Below are positions 1 to 5,057 of a stretch of DNA of 14,443 nt, piece after piece. The number at the start of each line of letters is the position of its first letter. Position 1 is the stretch's first letter. This stretch comes from Armatimonadota bacterium (GTDB lineage Bacteria > Armatimonadota > Armatimonadia > Armatimonadales > Armatimonadaceae). The notes below the pieces were generated by a model. It was not told where the DNA came from and did not search any database. It saw only the letters and a program-made list of their open reading frames with translations. Position numbers and translations under genes: made by a program. The stretch spans positions 1 through 14,443 of the forward strand of contig JAURHZ010000028.1 of NCBI GenBank assembly GCA_030833025.1, in the 5' to 3' direction.

Positions 1-251
1 AACGTGCAGTGAATGAGGGGCAGGTTTCTGCATTCTTAGATCTGTTCAATGCAACCGCAGGAGTCAATCGTGTGAGTGGTCCTGCACCGGGCGGCGATCC
101 GACACTTGAGGCAGGCCGTCTATGGATGTTCTGGACGAGCTCACGTGGTCGTCTTGCAAAGCCAGGCGCGGATGGACTTGTCCTTCCAAGCGGCTTCGAC
201 ATTCTGTACCAGACACTTGCACCAAACTTTGAGTTTCCAAGTTACCGCTAG
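1..251 (+). CDS. C-terminal end of an unidentified protein (5' truncated by window edge)
   Basis: The reading frame is open from the first bases of the window (codons start at position 3) and ends with TAG at 249-251, so this is most likely the last 80 or so residues of a gene that begins upstream. A GTG at 9 is in frame, but it has no visible ribosome binding site because the window begins there, so an independent small gene cannot be excluded. The tail contains RLWMFWTSSRG and, later, FDILYQTLAP. This spacing of aromatic residues resembles one blade of BNR/sialidase-like beta-propeller or other extracellular repeat proteins. That resemblance is weak, and I do not assign a function. A strong terminator follows 23 bases after the stop, consistent with this being the true gene end. 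Confidence 0.6.
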   Translation, partial: RAVNEGQVSAFLDLFNATAGVNRVSGPAPGGDPTLEAGRLWMFWTSSRGRLAKPGADGLVLPSGFDILYQTLAPNFEFPSYR

Positions 252-273
252 GTAAGGGAACATTCGCCTCAGT

Positions 274-303
274 ACGGCCCCTTTCGATGGGGCCGTTTTT
301 TTT
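274..303 (+). terminator. Rho-independent terminator
   Basis: An 8-bp perfect stem (ACGGCCCC at 274-281 pairing with GGGGCCGT at 289-296) encloses a 7-nt loop and runs directly into eight T residues (296-303). It closes the gene ending at 251 and insulates it from the SRAP gene at 418. It has all parts of an intrinsic terminator. Confidence 0.93.
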
Positions 304-417
304 GTTACCCGTAAATGTGAGATGTGGGCGTGCAACAGATATATATGGGACTGAAGCGGCGTAGCGGTTCGCACTCCTCTGCGTATCTACGTATGATGCA
401 TCGAAGGTAGACGCAAA

Positions 418-1092
418 ATGTGTGGACGCTATACGGCTCGAACAACGCAGACGGATTTGATAAATCACTTTTCAGCAAAAGGTGTCTTGTTTGATCACAG
501 TGAGCGCTACAACATCGCACCTAGCCAGGATGTCTCGGCAATCACTGCTCTTGACCATCCCGACCAACGTATTCTTGAAAAGCTGCGATGGGGGCTAGTA
601 CCGTTTTGGGCGCGGGACACATCGATGGCATCGCGAATGATCAATGCCCGTAGTGAGACAGTTTTTGAAAAACCGGCCTTCCGCGGTGCGATACGCTCGC
701 GGCGTTGCCTAATTCCTACAACTGGGTTTTATGAGTGGCACCAGAAAACTAAGGTTCCGCATCTGATCAGCCTTAACTCCGCATCGCTCTTTGCGTTTGC
801 AGGTCTCTATGAGGAGTGGACATCCCCAGATGGCTCTCCGCTACGCTCTTGTACGATATTGACCACAGAAGCAAACGATGCCATTCGTGACTTGCATGAA
901 CGGATGCCTGTGATCATTCATCCACGCAACTATGGGCTTTGGCTGGATGCGCGTATCAAGACAAACCTTGAACTTTCACATCTCTTTCATCCTTGGTCTG
1001 ATAGCGATATGGCTGTCTGGGAGGTCTCAAAGCGGGTTGGAAATGTGATTAATGATGATCCGCTGTTGATGGAACGGGCGACATTGCTGTAA
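418..1092 (+). CDS. yedK: SRAP-domain protein, YedK/HMCES type (abasic-site DNA-protein crosslinking)
   Basis: This 224-aa protein has the full SRAP signature. MCGRY is at the N-terminus, and Cys2 becomes the catalytic residue after removal of Met1. N76 lies in MINARSE, E106 in GFYEW and H160 in DLHERMPVI. These match the Cys2, Asn75, Glu105 and His160 positions known from E. coli YedK. Family members form a thiazolidine crosslink with abasic sites in single-stranded DNA, shielding them from cleavage and error-prone bypass. The length is typical for the bacterial family. The start is fixed by the need for Cys at position 2, and a GAAGGT-like ribosome binding site lies at 403-408. The stop codon overlaps the Nudix start (TAATG), so the two are probably translated together. 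I see no LexA-type operator upstream, so SOS control is not supported here. Confidence 0.95.
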   Translation: MCGRYTARTTQTDLINHFSAKGVLFDHSERYNIAPSQDVSAITALDHPDQRILEKLRWGLVPFWARDTSMASRMINARSETVFEKPAFRGAIRSRRCLIPTTGFYEWHQKTKVPHLISLNSASLFAFAGLYEEWTSPDGSPLRSCTILTTEANDAIRDLHERMPVIIHPRNYGLWLDARIKTNLELSHLFHPWSDSDMAVWEVSKRVGNVINDDPLLMERATLL

Positions 1093-1628
1093 TGAATATC
1101 CGCGAGCATTTTGCCTTTTGTCCAAAGTGTGGCGGTATTGCACCGCCATCGGATAATCACAGGAAATTCAGCTGTGAACTCTGTGGATTTCAGGTTTATT
1201 TCAATGTCGGTGCAAGTGTGTCTGGAATCTGCAGACGGACTAATGGAGATGTACTTCTCCTAAAGCGAATGCATCCGCCCCGTGCAGGAACTTGGACCCT
1301 TCCCGGTGGCTTTGTTGAGCCTGGCGAGTCAGGGATGGATGCACTGATCCGGGAGATTCATGAAGAAACCGGGCTCGATGTAAAGAACGCCTTTCCGCAA
1401 TCAGCCTTCCCGAACAATTACACTTTCGGCGATGTTACCTATGCGACATTTGACGTGGTGTATGTATGCGATTTGGAAGGCGAAATTTCTCTAGATGGTA
1501 CGGAAGTGGATGGCCACCGCTGGTTTGCGGTGTCTGAACTACAAAACGCAGATATAAGCTTTCCATCACTACGAAGCGCAATGGCGCTTTACTTAGGCCA
1601 ACAGGATAGTAAAGAACCTATTGGCTGA
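1092..1628 (+). CDS. Nudix hydrolase with N-terminal zinc ribbon
   Basis: This 178-aa protein starts with a four-cysteine zinc ribbon (C10, C13, C28, C31: CPKCG and CELCG). A perfect Nudix box follows at residues 73-95, matching G-x5-E-x7-REUxEExGU (G73, E79, R87, E88, E91, E92, G94). Nudix enzymes hydrolyse nucleoside diphosphates linked to another group, using divalent metal bound by the box glutamates. The zinc ribbon plus Nudix layout recalls NudC-type NAD(H) pyrophosphatases, but the chain is shorter and lacks the extra N-terminal domain, and ADP-ribose or oxidised nucleotides are equally possible substrates. The ATG shares its A with the upstream stop (TAATG), and there is only a weak GGAACGGG-like site upstream, so coupling to the SRAP gene is likely. 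The 3' end overlaps the convergent minus-strand gene by 11 bp. Confidence 0.92.
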   Translation: MNIREHFAFCPKCGGIAPPSDNHRKFSCELCGFQVYFNVGASVSGICRRTNGDVLLLKRMHPPRAGTWTLPGGFVEPGESGMDALIREIHEETGLDVKNAFPQSAFPNNYTFGDVTYATFDVVYVCDLEGEISLDGTEVDGHRWFAVSELQNADISFPSLRSAMALYLGQQDSKEPIG

Positions 1629-2964
1629 GCGTCCGAGGGTCTGTTTTCGTAATGATGTCGCTGATTCCTGTCTTGTTGAATCCTTTGAAGCCATCCCATC
1701 GCTGCAAGATTTCAAGATGTGATCCTGGCGCACCGTTGGTACGGAACTGTGTCGCCATGGATGCATCGAGCAGTCCATCACGGACTAGTCTTTCCAGACG
1801 TTCACTGTTCACTGTCCATGTCTCTGCGGCAGTGAACGCTTGCCAAAGGACCTCGATATTCGTAAAGGGCTGCATTACTTGCCTGCCGGTGTGGATATAA
1901 GCGTCCCTAACCGCGGAATGATTAAACTCGGCTTCAAGGTGGTGCATCCCGGCAAGCCCGATCGCACCACCGTGGAGTGCACACCAGAGGCCGATGGTAC
2001 CGAGTGTCTTTGATGGTGGAAGTGCTGTTATTCCAAAGTCGGTGTTCAGCTCGTCGGCGGAAATATCGACATCGGCGAAGATCACGACTCGGCTGACCGG
2101 ATGCTCTGCAATCTGCGCACCCCAGCCGGCTTCTGCACCGGCATAAAATCGTTCGCGAAGGGTGAATCCCATGCGAAGAAAGAGCTGAATTAGTCCCTGA
2201 AAGCCTTCTCGGCTTGAGCGGTAGGTGTGGTGGTCATGATTTGCCCAGCCAATCCCGACTGTATCCTGCCTCGACTTCTGCCAACGACCGGCACCGTTTC
2301 GCGACATCCAGTAGTCTCGTTCGGCTGCAAAGAACTCATCAACGGCCCGGCCTTGGCCAACGAGAGCTTCCGCTTTCGTAAATGCCTGCAAGGCCCCACG
2401 GGTGTCCGCAAGGTCATCCCCTGTGCGAGGGCGGTTGTTGAATGCGTTGCGGGTTTCCGCAACTGCCGCAGCGTATTCTGGCGAGTGGGATGTTACAGAG
2501 TATCCACGGGTACCGCTTCGTTGGACACAGTAGCAGTTGGATTCAGGGACCAGCTCACCCGAGTAGCGCAGATCGGCGTCAGCAGAGCCATGTATGGTCA
2601 CATCGGTAAGGTTGTTGGCTCGTAGAAATACTTCTATTGATTCCACACGCAAGTAAAGTTTGCTGGTCGTCGACATCGGGCAAACCAGAACCGTCGGTAA
2701 CTGGGCATCGGAGCATGAGAAGCCAAGCTCTTCTACACCGGCTTGGCGGGTAAACCCTGCCGATGTCCATTCTTGGTGGAAGTGGTCACTGGGGATGACA
2801 ATGAAATCTACAATGGACGTGATGTCGACGCCGACACCATCAAGCACACTGGCAAGGCGGTGGACAAACGGGTGGCTGTCAACGACCGCGGTGACTTCGC
2901 GATTGATAAGGGCCGCCGCGGCTGTCCGTCGGGGCCATGGGCTGATTTTTTCGATGCCATCCAT
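1618..2964 (-). CDS. Unassigned 448-aa protein, His/Glu-rich (possible metalloprotein)
   Basis: I do not recognise a named family. The protein is soluble, with no signal peptide or membrane span. Its second half has a striking block, ANHDHHTYRSS (residues 241-251), followed by a helix-like stretch, then AGAEAGWGAQ (275-284), a hydrophobic strand VVIFADVDI (293-301) and HHLEAEF (341-347). The order strand with His, helix, strand with Glu, and later His/Glu is compatible with a vicinal-oxygen-chelate (VOC-like) metal site, with H246, E278 and E344 as imaginable ligands; this is inference. The N-terminal part also carries His pairs (H31/H35, H61/H63). I chose the ATG at 2964 because GGAG precedes it by 11 nt and the predicted promoter would leave a 33-nt leader. 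The ATG at 2985 would add 7 residues but has no ribosome binding site. It is convergent with the Nudix gene (11-bp overlap) and divergent from the PKD gene. Confidence 0.8.
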   Translation of the reverse strand: MDGIEKISPWPRRTAAAALINREVTAVVDSHPFVHRLASVLDGVGVDITSIVDFIVIPSDHFHQEWTSAGFTRQAGVEELGFSCSDAQLPTVLVCPMSTTSKLYLRVESIEVFLRANNLTDVTIHGSADADLRYSGELVPESNCYCVQRSGTRGYSVTSHSPEYAAAVAETRNAFNNRPRTGDDLADTRGALQAFTKAEALVGQGRAVDEFFAAERDYWMSRNGAGRWQKSRQDTVGIGWANHDHHTYRSSREGFQGLIQLFLRMGFTLRERFYAGAEAGWGAQIAEHPVSRVVIFADVDISADELNTDFGITALPPSKTLGTIGLWCALHGGAIGLAGMHHLEAEFNHSAVRDAYIHTGRQVMQPFTNIEVLWQAFTAAETWTVNSERLERLVRDGLLDASMATQFRTNGAPGSHLEILQRWDGFKGFNKTGISDIITKTDPRTLSQ

Positions 2965-3003
2965 GATTGGCGTCACTCCATCCAAGTAGTCTGTAGTTGG
3001 CTA

Positions 3004-3031
3004 ATAATACTCCATTGCGCTGGCGTGTCCG
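3004..3031 (-). promoter_or_regulatory. Candidate sigma-70-type promoter of the unassigned 448-aa protein gene
   Basis: Read on the minus strand, the -35-like CGGACA (3031-3026, 4 of 6 matches to consensus) is separated by 16 bases from TATTAT (3009-3004, 5 of 6). Transcription would begin near 2997, giving a leader of about 33 nt to the preferred start at 2964. The -10 is good and the -35 is partial. Confidence 0.4.
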
Positions 3032-3084
3032 ATGCGAGATGCGCTTATTCATCGCCGCGTATAACCAAGTGCGCTTTCGTTGTG

Positions 3085-3090
3085 TATAAT
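3085..3090 (+). promoter_or_regulatory. Candidate -10 element of the PKD-protein/UbiA operon
   Basis: A perfect TATAAT lies at 3085-3090, in the 196-bp divergent intergenic region. No convincing -35 is visible 16-18 bp upstream. Transcription from here would give a leader of about 64 nt. That leader could fold, since CCGC (3098-3101) pairs with GCGG (3108-3111) and an outer GCACC/GGTGC pair lies at 3091-3095 and 3119-3123. Confidence 0.4.
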
Positions 3091-3160
3091 GCACCATCCG
3101 CACCGAAGCGGTTTTGCTGGTGCGTGCTTGTTTTTAGGAACCGAAAGGAAGTCGGGCGGA

Positions 3161-4147
3161 ATGAATCCGATGCGCACTCCTCGTTTGTTTGGACATCATA
3201 TGGTTGCTGCAGTTGCAGCGACTGCCTTGGCCGGCGTCCTGATGCCTATCGCTACTGCTCAAGATGGTTCTCAACCGGTCAGCTTTACGCTGTACCGCGG
3301 AGAAGGTGACTCTGGCAACATTGCTCTGAGTTCCTGGGGTTCCGGTAAGGCCGAACCAACCACTGAGAACGTTCTTTTGGGTGATGCTGCCATTAAAGTC
3401 ACCACGCATGGAATGTATCAGGGTGGACGGATTGACTTTAAGTCGCCGGTAGACCTTGCTGCAGCGATTGCCAATGGACGTACTTACCTTCGTATGATGG
3501 CCCGATTCAATACATCATCCGGTTCCAATGTAGGCGGCTTCCCTGGTGGAGGCATCCCTGGTTCTGGTGGTGGTAACGGCGGTGATGGCGGTGGGTTCTC
3601 ATCCACTGGATCCCTCGCTAACACAGCACCATTCGAGCGCATGCGCTTTATTGCTGTGATGGCAAATGGCGATCGCTATGAGCTGGTACGCCCGCTCGAT
3701 ATGAAGCCAACCGAAGACCCAGATGCGTACCTTCCTGTCAGTTTGCCAATCACATCGATTTTCAAGTCTGCAAAGAAGCGAATCTCCGGCGATGGCGCAA
3801 AGCTTAAGAGCTTTGTGATCTGTGGCGACAAGTACCAACAGTTCCAAATCGGTGAGATTCAGGTCGTCACGGATGACACGGATATTTCTGTCAATCCACT
3901 CGAGGACCAAATCGCGTTCATCAACAACGATGTCGTTTTCTCAGGTGATGCTGAAGGTGGAGATTCCAACCTGAAGTTCTCGTGGGACTGGGATGCTCGT
4001 GATGGTATTCAAGAAGACACCGTCGGACGCAGCGTGACTAAGGTGTTCGCGAAGGCTGGAAAATATGTCATCACGTTGACTGTCTCCGATGTCGATGGCT
4101 TGAAGAAGCCTCAATCGGTCAAACAGGAACTGGATGTCGCAAACTAA
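3161..4147 (+). CDS. Secreted PKD-domain protein
   Basis: This 328-aa protein has a clear signal peptide: the basic N-terminus MNPMRTPR, a hydrophobic core VAAVAATALAGVLMPI, and a likely cleavage after ATA (residue 33). A mature domain of about 90 residues is followed by a Gly/Ser-rich linker (roughly residues 124-147, bases 3530-3600) and a beta-rich domain. The C-terminus (about residues 240-328) is a PKD-like domain with FSWDWDARDG and YVITLTVSDVDG, the usual PKD landmarks. PKD domains are extracellular beta-sandwiches, usually acting as spacers or in protein or carbohydrate contact. I see no catalytic domain. The ATG at 3161 follows AAAGGAAG (3144-3151) and is preferred; an ATG at 3170 is an alternative. 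An upstream in-frame extension to 3080 lacks a ribosome binding site and would spoil the signal peptide. The gene overlaps the next one by 14 bp. Confidence 0.85.
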   Translation: MNPMRTPRLFGHHMVAAVAATALAGVLMPIATAQDGSQPVSFTLYRGEGDSGNIALSSWGSGKAEPTTENVLLGDAAIKVTTHGMYQGGRIDFKSPVDLAAAIANGRTYLRMMARFNTSSGSNVGGFPGGGIPGSGGGNGGDGGGFSSTGSLANTAPFERMRFIAVMANGDRYELVRPLDMKPTEDPDAYLPVSLPITSIFKSAKKRISGDGAKLKSFVICGDKYQQFQIGEIQVVTDDTDISVNPLEDQIAFINNDVVFSGDAEGGDSNLKFSWDWDARDGIQEDTVGRSVTKVFAKAGKYVITLTVSDVDGLKKPQSVKQELDVAN

Positions 4148-5057
4148 GTCATCTGACTGTAACAAGGAAGCCGCCCCGGGAAACCGACGGCGGCTTCCCG
4201 CTATTTTAGCTGCCCTTCGCCCTAAGCAATGGGTTAAGAATGTGCTTGTCGCTGCGGCGGCACTCTTCACGGCTGACAAGGCAAGAACTCTCGCTGACTA
4301 CCTTCCACTATGCGTGGGGATTCTCGTATTCTGTCTTGTCTCTGGATGCACCTACATCATTAATGACATCCGCGATGTTGAAAGTGACCGGCACCATCCA
4401 AAGAAGAAGCTAAGACCAATTGCTAGTGGCGCACTCAAGATTCCCACTGCGCTGTCATTCAGTGTTGTTGGAATTCTGACTGGTCTCGGAGCCGCCTACT
4501 GGGTCGGCCCAAAGTTTTTCGGTGCGACAATCGCATACCTTGTCATCACACTAGCCTATTCACTATGGCTGAAGCATATTGTAATCCTTGATGTGCTGAC
4601 GCTAGCTGGACTCTTCGTGATTCGGGCAGCCGCAGGTGCTTTTGCCATACACGTTGGGATGAGCGAGTGGTTGCTCCTTTGTACACTCCTGCTCGCACTG
4701 TTTCTGGGACTCGCCAAGCGCCGTGGAGAGGTCTCAGCGCACGGCACATCGGGGTCGACGCGAGCCATTTTGCAGGAGTACAGCATACCGATGCTTGATC
4801 AGCTGCTTACGATTGCAGCGAGCAGTAGCATCATGGCGTACACCTTGTATAGCTTCTTCTCAGATACAGGCAAGAGCCACCCGTACTTAATGGCCACGAT
4901 TCCGTTTGTACTCCACGGAATCATGCGCTATCTCTACCTCATTCACAAGCATGGAGTAGGGGAGACACCTGAGGCCACGCTAATCGAGGATAAACCGTTG
5001 GTAGCAACGGTCATCCTCTATGCAATCGCCGCAGGTGTCACCACGATGCTGCACTAA
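4134..5057 (+). CDS. UbiA-family prenyltransferase, decaprenyl-phosphate phosphoribosyltransferase type
   Basis: This 307-aa integral membrane protein has many hydrophobic segments. The first conserved block, LRPKQWVKNVLV, is at residues 28-39. The Asp-rich motif N77-D78-x2-D81-x3-D85 is followed by HHPKKKLRPIASG, then YSLWLKHIVILDVL (142-155) and LAKRRGE (193-199). These match the branch of the UbiA superfamily typified by mycobacterial Rv3806c, which transfers phosphoribose from PRPP to decaprenyl phosphate for cell-wall arabinan synthesis. In other phyla the product and use are not established, and none of the partner genes (epimerase, phosphatase) are in view. The ATG at 4134 has AGGA five bases upstream and lies 14 bp inside the PKD gene. 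No other in-frame start precedes the conserved core. A strong hairpin occupies codons 11-22. The 3' end overlaps the M16 gene tail to tail by 4 bp. Confidence 0.85.
   Translation: MSQTKSSDCNKEAAPGNRRRLPAILAALRPKQWVKNVLVAAAALFTADKARTLADYLPLCVGILVFCLVSGCTYIINDIRDVESDRHHPKKKLRPIASGALKIPTALSFSVVGILTGLGAAYWVGPKFFGATIAYLVITLAYSLWLKHIVILDVLTLAGLFVIRAAAGAFAIHVGMSEWLLLCTLLLALFLGLAKRRGEVSAHGTSGSTRAILQEYSIPMLDQLLTIAASSSIMAYTLYSFFSDTGKSHPYLMATIPFVLHGIMRYLYLIHKHGVGETPEATLIEDKPLVATVILYAIAAGVTTMLH
4166..4198 (+). promoter_or_regulatory. Perfect 10-bp hairpin at the PKD-UbiA gene junction
   Basis: GGAAGCCGCC (4166-4175) pairs perfectly with GGCGGCTTCC (4189-4198) around a 13-nt loop, 19 bases after the PKD-gene stop. 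Only a weak, interrupted T tract follows (CTATTTTA, 4201-4208). It resembles a terminator or processing hairpin but lies within codons 11-22 of the UbiA gene, so it may act as an attenuator or mRNA-stability element between the two genes. The fold is seen in sequence; the role is inference. Confidence 0.6.

Noticed and set aside
340..397. Promoter for the SRAP gene from TATATA (340-345) or TATGAT (392-397)
   Set aside because: Neither has a good -35; the second would place the start of transcription on the ribosome binding site. Not strong enough to list.
304..417. LexA/SOS operator upstream of the SRAP gene
   Set aside because: No palindrome of the CTGT-N8-ACAG or GAAC-N4-GTTC kind is present in this 114-bp region.
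3098..3115. CCGC/GCGG stem followed by TTTT as a terminator
   Set aside because: The stem is only 4 bp and the T run 4 bases, and no gene ends nearby on that strand; it is better read as weak leader structure of the PKD transcript.
2743..3309. 188-codon + strand frame across the divergent promoter region
   Set aside because: It overlaps the unassigned gene in antisense and the PKD gene in another frame, crosses both promoters and is Cys/Arg-rich.
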